Below, piece by piece: positions 55,955 to 63,115 of a stretch of DNA of 64,000 bases. This DNA is from Qipengyuania soli. Its GTDB lineage: Bacteria; Pseudomonadota; Alphaproteobacteria; Sphingomonadales; Sphingomonadaceae. The translations under genes were made by a program, and so were the position numbers. Below the pieces are notes generated by a model. The model did not search any database, was not told the DNA's origin, and worked only from the letters and a program-made list of their open reading frames with translations. The stretch covers positions 2,170,001 through 2,234,000 of the forward strand of contig NZ_CP064654.1 of the NCBI RefSeq assembly GCF_015529805.1, read 5' to 3'. Position 1 is the stretch's first letter; the number at the start of each line of letters is the position of its first letter.

Positions 55955-56893
55955 ATGCAGGACAACCGCAAGGAACGGTACAAGACGGTCGCTTACTACC
56001 CCGGCTGCGCGCTGGAGGGTACCGGCCAGCCCTATGACATCTCGACCCGCGCGGTCGGCAAGAAGCTCGGCCTCAAGCTCGAGGAAGTGAAGGACTGGAA
56101 CTGCTGCGGCGCGATGGAGGTCAAGAACATCGACCTCGAGGTGCAGACCTATCTTTCCTCGCGGGTGATGAGTCAGGCGGTGCACAAGAACAAGGCCGAG
56201 GTCGTGATGGCGCCGTGCAACGGTTGCTACCACAACCTCAAGAAGGCCGAATACGACCTCAGCCACAAGGAAAAGTCCAAAGCCACGGTCGAGAAGATCA
56301 GCGCCAAGGCCGGGCATGAAGCCTATCATCCGGGCGAGATCGAGACGATCCATGCGCTCGACTGGATCAAGTTCGGCTATGGCGAGGAAGAGCTCAAGGC
56401 CAAGATCAAGGGTGGCCTCAAGGGGCTGAAGGTCGCGAACTACTACGGCTGCATGTACACGCGTCCGCGCCACATTTTCCCCGAGAAGGGCCACGGCGGC
56501 GACAGCGAGAGCTTCAAGGACCCGCACTACATGGACGACCTGCTCGCCATCGCGGGGGCGGAGAATGTCGAATTCCCGCTGAAAACAGCCTGCTGCGGCG
56601 GGGCGCACACGCTGTCGGACAGCGACATGTCGACCAAGCTGGTGCTCAACATCCTTGAGGCGGCGGAAGCTGCGGGGGCGGAGGTTATCGCCACCGAATG
56701 CCCGACCTGCCATTCGGGCCTCGAAATGCACCAGATCCGCGCACTCAAGAAGCTGTCGAAGGATACCAAGGTCAAGGTCGTCTACTTCACCCAACTGCTC
56801 GGCCTCGCCATGGGCCTGTCTCCGCGCAAGGTCGGGCTCCACGCCAATGTCTCGCAGTCGATCCCGCTGCTGAAGGCAAAGGGGATCGCCTGA
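55955..56893 (+). CDS. shdrB2: sHdrB2, second HdrB-type subunit of the Hdr-like complex
   Basis: This 312-residue HdrB-type subunit has two complete CCG domains. The first has Cys18, Cys50-Cys51, Cys88 and Cys91; the second has Cys166, Cys213-Cys214, Cys249 and Cys252. These build noncubane clusters in HdrB. Because all ligands are present, it is a strong candidate for the active site where LbpA-bound sulfur is processed. Two bases separate it from the next gene. Confidence 0.94.
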   Translation: MQDNRKERYKTVAYYPGCALEGTGQPYDISTRAVGKKLGLKLEEVKDWNCCGAMEVKNIDLEVQTYLSSRVMSQAVHKNKAEVVMAPCNGCYHNLKKAEYDLSHKEKSKATVEKISAKAGHEAYHPGEIETIHALDWIKFGYGEEELKAKIKGGLKGLKVANYYGCMYTRPRHIFPEKGHGGDSESFKDPHYMDDLLAIAGAENVEFPLKTACCGGAHTLSDSDMSTKLVLNILEAAEAAGAEVIATECPTCHSGLEMHQIRALKKLSKDTKVKVVYFTQLLGLAMGLSPRKVGLHANVSQSIPLLKAKGIA

Positions 56894-56895
56894 CC

Positions 56896-57336
56896 ATGCG
56901 TAGCATCGCCGAGATCGAGCAGTGGCTGGAGACGGGCGAACGTTCGCCCGACCCGCTCGACCATGCGGCAGAGCTGCTCCAGGCGAGCGAAGACGTGCTC
57001 GAGAACTGGATCGTCGCCCATGGCGGCACCCCTACCGACGAGATGCGCGAGGGGTTTCGTCTGCTTGCACTCCACCGCCAGGGTGCGAAGGGTGATCCGA
57101 GTTTCAACGCCTGCCGCGAGACCTGTCGCGAGGTCGCCTATCACTACAATCTCGTCAGTATGAACGCCGCCGACCCCTGTATCGGGAGCACTGTCGCCAT
57201 GATGCGTCTGGTGACAAAGCACCTGGTGCTGTTTATCGGTGGGAAGCTTCAGGAAGCGGGTCTGGGGGACTTCTGCTGCTCCTCGCGCCCGATCAGATCC
57301 AAGCCCGACCGCAAAGTCGACTATCTGGGAGTGTAA
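56896..57336 (+). CDS. Cysteine-containing protein of unknown function between shdrB2 and lbpA
   Basis: This 146-residue protein was not recognised. The N-terminal half is helical and acidic (IEQWLETGERSPDPLDHAAELLQ). The C-terminal half has cysteines in FNACRETCREVAYHYN, DPCIGS and DFCCSSRP, and a lysine/arginine-rich end. The pattern could bind a metal or cluster or carry sulfur. It sits two bases from shdrB2 and one base from lbpA, so it is certainly part of the operon. The ATG at 56896 is chosen from context; the frame itself is open further upstream. Confidence 0.8.
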   Translation: MRSIAEIEQWLETGERSPDPLDHAAELLQASEDVLENWIVAHGGTPTDEMREGFRLLALHRQGAKGDPSFNACRETCREVAYHYNLVSMNAADPCIGSTVAMMRLVTKHLVLFIGGKLQEAGLGDFCCSSRPIRSKPDRKVDYLGV

Positions 57337-57337
57337 C

Positions 57338-57775
57338 ATGCCAAGCGTACGCGGATGCAACCTGCCCGACGACCTGCTCTACGACGTCGACAACCACATC
57401 TGGATCAAGGAAGAAGGCGACGGCAACATCCGCATCGGGATGACCGCCGTGGCGGTCGCCCTAGCCGGCGAACTGGTCGCCTTCACGCCGAAGAAGCCGG
57501 GCAAGGAAATCAAGGCCGGGCGTTCCTGCGCGATCGTCGAAAGCGGCAAGTGGGTCGGTCCGGCCAAGACCCAGGCCGGCGGCGAAATCGTCGCCGTGAA
57601 CGAAGACCTGGTGGCCAAACCAAGCCTTGCCAACGAGGATCCCTACGCGAACTGGATGGTCATTCTTGCGCCGGAGGACTGGGACAGCGTAAAGGGCAGT
57701 CTCACACCCGGTAGCGAAGTTGCCGGACCCTACGAAGCGAAGATGGATGAAGACGGGTTCGCCGGTTGCGGCTGA
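57338..57775 (+). CDS. lbpA: Lipoate-binding protein LbpA (GcvH-like) of the sHdr pathway
   Basis: This 145-residue lipoyl-domain protein resembles glycine cleavage H protein but is the form dedicated to sulfur oxidation. The lipoylation lysine is Lys71 in VESGKWVGP. The family loop GMTAVAVALAGELVAFTPKKPGKEI precedes it. It shuttles sulfur intermediates on its lipoyl arm to the sHdr complex. A C-terminal glycine/cysteine end (GFAGCG) is notable. It follows the unknown gene by one base; the LipS-type proteins and ligase upstream are its probable modifying enzymes. Confidence 0.93.
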   Translation: MPSVRGCNLPDDLLYDVDNHIWIKEEGDGNIRIGMTAVAVALAGELVAFTPKKPGKEIKAGRSCAIVESGKWVGPAKTQAGGEIVAVNEDLVAKPSLANEDPYANWMVILAPEDWDSVKGSLTPGSEVAGPYEAKMDEDGFAGCG

Positions 57776-57799
57776 TGCCCGCAGTTGAAGGAACGGCAA

Positions 57800-58129
57800 G
57801 TGGAACTTCCACTGGAATTGATGAAGGAAAATGCCGGTCGCGCTTCGGCCTTGCTGAAGTCGATGGCCAATGAATCGCGCCTGATGATCCTGTGCCAGCT
57901 GTCGCAGCAGGAAATGACCGTCGGCGACCTGACCAAGAAGATCGAACTTTCGCAATCAGCCCTGTCGCAGCATCTCGGGATCCTTCGACGGGAGAAGCTG
58001 GTGAAGACCCGGCGGGAATCGCAATACGTCTGGTATTCCATCGACAGCGAGGACGCGAAGGCGGTAATCGGTACGCTCTACGACCTGTTCTGCGCCGAGT
58101 GCGAGATCGACAACAAGGCCAATTGCTAG
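57800..58129 (+). CDS. shdrR: ArsR family persulfide-responsive repressor (SqrR/sHdrR-like)
   Basis: This 109-residue winged-helix repressor has two cysteines, Cys32 (MILCQL) and Cys98 (LFCAEC), 66 residues apart, exactly the spacing of the sulfide/persulfide sensor SqrR. A third Cys101 and a terminal Cys109 are extra. The recognition helix is LSQSALSQHLGILRREKLV. The frame can start at TTG 57785, but GTG 57800 lies seven bases after AAGGA. It is the last gene of the hdr-lbpA operon, which suggests feedback control, and it probably binds the ATTAG-type palindromes (inference). Confidence 0.86.
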   Translation: MELPLELMKENAGRASALLKSMANESRLMILCQLSQQEMTVGDLTKKIELSQSALSQHLGILRREKLVKTRRESQYVWYSIDSEDAKAVIGTLYDLFCAECEIDNKANC

Positions 58130-58141
58130 AACCAGCTCATT

Positions 58142-58480
58142 TCACAGGCAGTGGATCAGCACCCTGATCCTCGCCTCGTGAAATGCTTTCCAGCGATCCA
58201 TGATCCGTTGCTCGACGACCTCGTCGGCAGGTGACGCGGCCGCTGCGTGGAACGCGTCGATAAGGGGAAGCAGCTGATCCTTGAGCTCGATCGTTCGCAA
58301 GTCCCCTGGCGTCCAGCCGATGTAGAGCGCATCGTGCCGCAGCTTCTCAGGGTCGCCGATCGCTGCCGCCATTTCCGCCAGCTTGCGGACACGCACGAGG
58401 TCTTCGCGCGCCAGATGCGCCTGGAAATAGCTGTCGGACCGCTCGGCAATGCCATGCAGATAGGTTTCGAGGGGCGTCAC
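58142..58480 (-). CDS. Small protein of unknown function downstream of sulP
   Basis: This 112-residue protein was not recognised. It is mostly helical, rich in Ala, Arg and Glu, with a single Cys near the end and no membrane segment or signal peptide. It starts with GTG in a GTGA overlap with the SulP stop, good evidence that it is a real, translationally coupled gene. It may serve the transporter or be a metabolic helper. No function is assigned. Confidence 0.65.
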   Translation of the reverse strand: MTPLETYLHGIAERSDSYFQAHLAREDLVRVRKLAEMAAAIGDPEKLRHDALYIGWTPGDLRTIELKDQLLPLIDAFHAAAASPADEVVEQRIMDRWKAFHEARIRVLIHCL

Positions 58481-60294
58481 TTTGCACCTCCGGTCACGAT
58501 ATCGGGCTTCGACAGATGTCCTTCGCTGGCGGCAGCCGGCGCAAGTTTCTCGAACGCCTCGTTCTGCGACAGGAATATCTTTCCGCGCAGTTCGTCGAGC
58601 AGGTTCGATCGCGCGAGGCGATCCATCACTGGTCCCTTCACTTCGGAAAGGTGCAGTATCACGCCCGAATCCGCGAGGCGGCGGTTGAGCGCCTCGAGCA
58701 TTTCGAGGCCCGTTGCATCAACCCAGTTCACCGCCGAACACATCAGCACCAGCTCGCGCACTTCGGGGTTCTTGGCCACTTGGTCGAAGACGAAATCCTC
58801 GAACCAGCGCGAGTTGAGATAGGTCAGCGATTCATCGATCCGGATGGTCAGCAGGTGCGGAGCGACCAGCACCTCGTGCCGGCGCACATTGCGGAAATGC
58901 TCGGAATGGGGGATGCGTCCGACGACCGCAGCATGCGGGCGCGAGGCATGCCACACCAGCAGGGCGAGGCTTATCGCGACCCCCGCCAGAACACCCGTCT
59001 CGACGCCGTCGGCAAGGGTGATGGCGATCGTCGCCGCAATGCCGGCAAAATCGCGCTTCGAATAGCGCCAGAGCTCGCGCGGCTTGTCCAAGTCGACCAG
59101 CGAGAGGACGGCCACGATGATGGTCGCGGCCAGTGTCGCAAGCGGCAGGTAGAACAGGAACGGTGTCAGCAGGATCGAGGCAAGCGCCATGCCTATAGCG
59201 GTGTATGCACCCGACGCCGGCGTTTCCGCGCCCGCATCGTAGTTTACGACCGAGCGCGAGAAACCACCCGTTACGGGAAATCCCCCCGACATCGACGACA
59301 GCACGTTGGCCGAACCGAGAGCCACCAGTTCCTGGTCGGGGTCGATCCTGCGACGGCGTTTGGCCGCCAGCGTCTGCGCGACCGATATCGACTCGACGAA
59401 ACCGATTATCGCGATGAACAGTGACCCGACAAGGAGCTTAGACCACAGCACCGGGTCCCACTGCGGAAAGACCAGGTGGGGCAAGCCGATCGGAATGTCT
59501 CCCACCGTCTTGACGCCCTTTGCAGGCAAGTCTGCCGCCGCGACGACAATGGTTGTCAGGAGGATGGCGACCGCGGGCGCCGCCTTGGCCATCAATCCCG
59601 CGGCCTGCCGGCGTATCCCTCGCCTGACGAGGAAGAGCTTCAGACTGCTGCGCGCCCATACGAGGAAGAGGATCGTGCCGAGACCGACGCCAAGAGTGTA
59701 AGGATTGGCATCTCCCGCATGTCTGAGCAGGGTGCTGCCGATCGCATAGAGATCCTCTCCTTCCGCCTTCACCCCAAGTATGTGCTTGAGCTGGCTGGCA
59801 GCGATCAGGATGCCGCTGGCGCTGATGAAGCCGCTTACCACCGGATGGGAGAGCAGGTTGGCGAGAAACCCAAGTCTGAAGATGCCCATGGCGAGCAACA
59901 TCAGGCCTGAAATCATCGCCAGCGCGATGGCAGCGGCGAGATATTCGGGCGATCCGGCCGTCGCCACGCCGCCTGCCGCTGCGGCAGTCATCAGGGAAAT
60001 GACGGCGACGGGCCCGACCGAGAGGACCCGGCTGGTCCCGAACACGGCATAGGCGAGGAGCGGCAAGAGCGAGGCGTAGAGACCGACGACCGGCGGTAAC
60101 CCGGCGAGGAGGGCGTAGGCCAGGCTCTGGGGAATGAGCATGACCGTGACGATCACCGCAGCGACCAGGTCACGAGATAGCGCTAGCCGGCTGTAGGTGC
60201 GGCTCCATTCTAGAATGGGAAAATAACGCTGCAGCGACGCCAACCCGTTCACCGACGCGGAGGTCTTGGCGGCGGGAGGCGTATCCTGGAGCAT
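58477..60294 (-). CDS. SulP family anion transporter with STAS domain
   Basis: This 605-residue membrane protein has the SulP core of 12-14 helices. The segments SLAYALLAGLPPVVGLYASLLPLLAYAVFGTSR and SGGFPVTGGFSRSVVNYDAG are typical, and a C-terminal STAS domain (LVLMCSAVNWVDATGLEMLEALN) follows. Relatives carry sulfate or bicarbonate. In this operon, downstream of persulfide-oxidation genes, sulfate or sulfite export is the natural guess. It lies 16 bases behind the DUF442 gene. Confidence 0.92.
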   Translation of the reverse strand: MLQDTPPAAKTSASVNGLASLQRYFPILEWSRTYSRLALSRDLVAAVIVTVMLIPQSLAYALLAGLPPVVGLYASLLPLLAYAVFGTSRVLSVGPVAVISLMTAAAAGGVATAGSPEYLAAAIALAMISGLMLLAMGIFRLGFLANLLSHPVVSGFISASGILIAASQLKHILGVKAEGEDLYAIGSTLLRHAGDANPYTLGVGLGTILFLVWARSSLKLFLVRRGIRRQAAGLMAKAAPAVAILLTTIVVAAADLPAKGVKTVGDIPIGLPHLVFPQWDPVLWSKLLVGSLFIAIIGFVESISVAQTLAAKRRRRIDPDQELVALGSANVLSSMSGGFPVTGGFSRSVVNYDAGAETPASGAYTAIGMALASILLTPFLFYLPLATLAATIIVAVLSLVDLDKPRELWRYSKRDFAGIAATIAITLADGVETGVLAGVAISLALLVWHASRPHAAVVGRIPHSEHFRNVRRHEVLVAPHLLTIRIDESLTYLNSRWFEDFVFDQVAKNPEVRELVLMCSAVNWVDATGLEMLEALNRRLADSGVILHLSEVKGPVMDRLARSNLLDELRGKIFLSQNEAFEKLAPAAASEGHLSKPDIVTGGAK

Positions 60295-60310
60295 CAGGCC
60301 CGTGGAGGTT

Positions 60311-60718
60311 TCACAGCCTGGGGCGAAGCATGGCGAGATCGTAGCCCGCGTCGGTGGCGCATTTGATCCGGTCGTCTGCGCTCAACCCGTGCGGATTGGC
60401 GACCATCCACAGCGCTGTGGCCCGCTGGCCGCTGCCGCAATAGGCGAGGACCGGACCGTCGGCCTCGGCAATCGCCTTGCGCTGGGCTTCGACGGCTTCA
60501 GGGGTGATGCCGCCCGGCACGATCGGGTTATGGACGAATTCCAGACCCGCGGCCTCGACCGCGGCGCGCACGTCATCTGCACAGGGCTGGTCGGGCTTTT
60601 CCCCATCGGGGCGATTGCAGATGATCCGCGCGAAGCCTTGCGCCTTGATCGCTTGGATGTCGGCGGGTGTTATCTGGCCGCGGACGCTAAGCCCTTCGGT
60701 AAGCTGCTTGCATTCCAT
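60311..60718 (-). CDS. DUF442 / Blh-type sulfurtransferase-like protein (TIGR01244)
   Basis: This 135-residue protein has the phosphatase-like fold of the DUF442 domain found fused to persulfide dioxygenases in Blh proteins. The loop AYCGSGQRAT holds Cys94 and Arg99 in a Cys-x4-Arg arrangement, and RIICNRPDGEK is conserved. Here it is a free-standing gene next to a metallo-hydrolase, as if Blh were split in two. It probably handles sulfane sulfur. AAGGA precedes the ATG. Confidence 0.87.
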   Translation of the reverse strand: MECKQLTEGLSVRGQITPADIQAIKAQGFARIICNRPDGEKPDQPCADDVRAAVEAAGLEFVHNPIVPGGITPEAVEAQRKAIAEADGPVLAYCGSGQRATALWMVANPHGLSADDRIKCATDAGYDLAMLRPRL

Positions 60719-60787
60719 GTGGGGGTTCCTTTGCGGGTTTTCCTGTCCGCCTGCTCGGCGGTCACCAACGGATTCTCGTTTGGAGCT

Positions 60788-60988
60788 TCAATTCCTGCAG
60801 GTACTGAGGCCGAGCGGCTTGTAGAGCGGACAAAAGCCGACAATGCTGGTAAGGACGAAAATTGCGGCGACTGCCCCGGCCACGATGGCAAGTGTCCCGG
60901 AGATTGTTCCGGTCAACAGTAGGTAGGCCAGCACGACTGCCACGATGAGACGCAGTGTCCGGTCGATCGAGCCCATGTTCTTGACCAT
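60788..60988 (-). CDS. DUF2892 (YgaP-like) small membrane protein
   Basis: This 66-residue inner-membrane protein of the DUF2892 family, the membrane part of YgaP rhodaneses, has MGSIDRTLRLIVAVVLAYLL, then a second helix, and ends FCPLYKPLGLSTC. Cys53 and Cys64 flank the CPLY-type motif. It sits between the metallo-hydrolase and DUF442 genes. It may anchor sulfurtransferases or help pass sulfur through the membrane (inference). AAGGAGAG sets the start. Confidence 0.88.
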   Translation of the reverse strand: MVKNMGSIDRTLRLIVAVVLAYLLLTGTISGTLAIVAGAVAAIFVLTSIVGFCPLYKPLGLSTCRN

Positions 60989-61012
60989 ACTCTCTCTCCT
61001 TCTCAGCCGGTC

Positions 61013-61948
61013 CTACACGGCGTTGACCGGTATCTTGATGTAGCTGACCCCATTGTCCTCGGGATCTGGAAGGCGTCCGCCGCGGATGTTGACCTGCACG
61101 CTGGGCATGATGAGCTTGGGCATGGCGAGCGTCTTGTCGCGCGCTGTCCGCATGGCGACGAACTCGTCCTCGCTCACGCCGTCCCTCACGTGGACGTTCC
61201 CGGTTCGCTGGAGACCGACGGTGGTCTCCCACGCATACTCGTCGCGTCCCGGGGCCTTGTAGTCGTGGCACAGGAACAGGCGCGTATCCTCGGGCAAGGC
61301 GAGCAGCCGGCGAATGGAGCGGAAAAGCTCTCGCGCATCGCCGCCAGGAAAGTCTGCGCGCGCGGTGCCGAAATCCGGCATGAAGATGGTGTCGCCGACG
61401 AAAGCCGCGTCGCCGATGACGAATGCCATGTCCGCAGGCGTGTGTCCCGGCACGTGCAGCGCAATCGCATCGATGGTGCCGAGCCTGAAGGTTTCGCCGT
61501 CGTCGAACAGGCGATCGAATTGCGAGCCGTCACGCTGGAAATCGGTGCCGGCGTTGAAGAGCTTGCCGAATACGTCCTGCACCCGGATGATGTCGCGTCC
61601 GATAGCCAGCTTTCCGCCGAGTTCACTCTGGAGATATGGGGCGGCAGAAATGTGGTCGGCATGGGCATGCGTCTCGATCAGCCATTCGACCTTGAGGTCG
61701 TTCTTGCGCACGTATTCGACGATCAGGTTCGCTGAGCCGTGCGAGGTTCGTCCCGCCGCCGCATCGTAGTCGAGAACCGAGTCGATGATCGCGGCGACAT
61801 TGGTCGCCGGATCATGGACGACATAGCTGACGGTATTGGTCGCCTCGTCGAAGAAACCCGCGATCGATGGCCGCTTGGCCTTGTCGGCGCGTGCCTCTTC
61901 GATCTGCCTTGCGGCTGCCGCGAGGACGGTGTCACTTGAAAAGTCCAT
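61013..61948 (-). CDS. Persulfide dioxygenase-type MBL-fold hydrolase (ETHE1/Blh-like)
   Basis: This 311-residue metallo-beta-lactamase-fold protein has ETHAHADHISAAPYLQ (His94, His96, Asp98, His99), LHVPGHTPADMAFV, FVGDTIFMPDFGTARADFPGG and a late FLCHDYK. These match persulfide dioxygenases and their Blh relatives, which oxidise glutathione persulfide to sulfite using one iron. The frame reaches ATG 61963, but the ATG at 61948 has AGAGG and is chosen. It heads the operon DUF2892-DUF442-sulP-small unknown, under an ATTAG-type palindrome. Confidence 0.88.
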   Translation of the reverse strand: MDFSSDTVLAAAARQIEEARADKAKRPSIAGFFDEATNTVSYVVHDPATNVAAIIDSVLDYDAAAGRTSHGSANLIVEYVRKNDLKVEWLIETHAHADHISAAPYLQSELGGKLAIGRDIIRVQDVFGKLFNAGTDFQRDGSQFDRLFDDGETFRLGTIDAIALHVPGHTPADMAFVIGDAAFVGDTIFMPDFGTARADFPGGDARELFRSIRRLLALPEDTRLFLCHDYKAPGRDEYAWETTVGLQRTGNVHVRDGVSEDEFVAMRTARDKTLAMPKLIMPSVQVNIRGGRLPDPEDNGVSYIKIPVNAV

Positions 61949-61961
61949 CACTGCCTCTGTC

Positions 61962-61981
61962 ATATTATGATTATCTAATAT
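61962..61981. promoter_or_regulatory. ATTAG-type palindrome before the persulfide dioxygenase operon
   Basis: ATATTAT (61962-61968), six bases, CTAATAT (61975-61981) matches in six of seven arm positions and has the same six-base spacer as the palindromes at 46467 and 50663. It begins 14 bases before the chosen start of the hydrolase, where a bound repressor would block transcription, and could also influence the divergent moaA. Confidence 0.6.
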
Positions 61982-62067
61982 ACGATCCATCCGAGTCAAT
62001 GTCGGGTGGACTTTTGTAACTTGATGCACCCTCGCCACGAAGGCCCATAGTGTATAGGACAGCCACG

Positions 62068-63105
62068 ATGGCCCGCTTCGATCCCGAATTCCAAATGCCC
62101 AAGATACGCCCTGCAAACGGGCCGGGCGGATTGCAGGACAGTTTCGGTCGTCGCTTCTCCTATCTGCGGGTCTCGTTGACGGATCGCTGCAATTTCCGCT
62201 GCACGTACTGTCTTCCCAACGGATACCAGAAACCGGCCGATGCGCCGAGCGAGCTGTCACGTGAAGAATTTCGTCGGGCGGTGGAAGCCTTTGCTCGGCT
62301 TGGTGTCTGGAAAGTGCGACTGACGGGAGGCGAGCCGACCGTGCGCCGGGACTTTTCGGAAATCGCCAGGGACATGGCGAACATTGCAGGCGTTCGGCGC
62401 GTCGCGATGACGACTAACGGCTATCGCCTCGCGCGTGAGGCGCTGGACTGGCGCGCAGCAGGTGTCGATGCCGTCAACGTCAGCGTGGACACGCTCGATC
62501 CCAAGGCATTCGCGGCCATCACGGGACATGACCGACTGGCCGAAATCCTTCGCGGCGTCGACGCCGCAATCGAGGCGCAGTTCGATGCGGTGAAGATCAA
62601 CAGCGTACTGATGGACGGAACCGAGCCGGGTGATCTCGCTGACATCCTGGATTTCATTCGCGAGCGCGATGTCTCGTGGCGTTTCATCGAGCTGATGCGC
62701 ACCAACGACAATGCGGCCTTCCACCTGCAGAATTCGCGTACAAGCGAGCGGCTGCGCGCGGCATTGGTGGCTACCGGGTGGACGGTCCAGCCAAAGGCAC
62801 CGGGCGCAGGCCCTTCGATTGACCTCGCGCATCCCGACTATCGCGGCGCCATCGGCATCATCGCCCCCTATGCCTCGGGCTTCTGCGACAGCTGCAATCG
62901 CCTTCGCCTGTCGAGCCGCGGCAAGCTCCACCTGTGCCTGTTCGGCGAGGCAGGCATCGACCTGCGCTACCTGCTCCAGCACGACGGACAGATCGACGAA
63001 CTTGTCGAACGCATCCGTTCGGCGATGCCGCACAAGACGCTGGGGCACAGGCTGCACGATCAAGACAGCGGCCAGACTCCGCATCTCGCCTCCATCGGCG
63101 GGTGA
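62068..63105 (+). CDS. moaA: GTP 3',8-cyclase MoaA
   Basis: This radical SAM enzyme performs the first step of molybdenum cofactor synthesis on GTP. The 345-residue protein has the SAM cluster motif in RCNFRCTYCLP, the SAM-binding LTGGEPTVRRD, and the C-terminal second cluster with SGFCDSCNRLRLSSRGKLHLCL. The usual C-terminal double glycine is present. GTG at 62050 is in frame, but the ATG at 62068 has AGGA at proper spacing. moeA starts 10 bases after it. Confidence 0.95.
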   Translation: MARFDPEFQMPKIRPANGPGGLQDSFGRRFSYLRVSLTDRCNFRCTYCLPNGYQKPADAPSELSREEFRRAVEAFARLGVWKVRLTGGEPTVRRDFSEIARDMANIAGVRRVAMTTNGYRLAREALDWRAAGVDAVNVSVDTLDPKAFAAITGHDRLAEILRGVDAAIEAQFDAVKINSVLMDGTEPGDLADILDFIRERDVSWRFIELMRTNDNAAFHLQNSRTSERLRAALVATGWTVQPKAPGAGPSIDLAHPDYRGAIGIIAPYASGFCDSCNRLRLSSRGKLHLCLFGEAGIDLRYLLQHDGQIDELVERIRSAMPHKTLGHRLHDQDSGQTPHLASIGG

Positions 63106-63115
63106 TCTTCCGGCC

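Noticed and set aside
57338..57775. Glycine cleavage H protein (gcvH)
   Set aside because: No gcvT or gcvP gene is nearby, and the gene is embedded at the end of the hdr operon, so the LbpA assignment is preferred.
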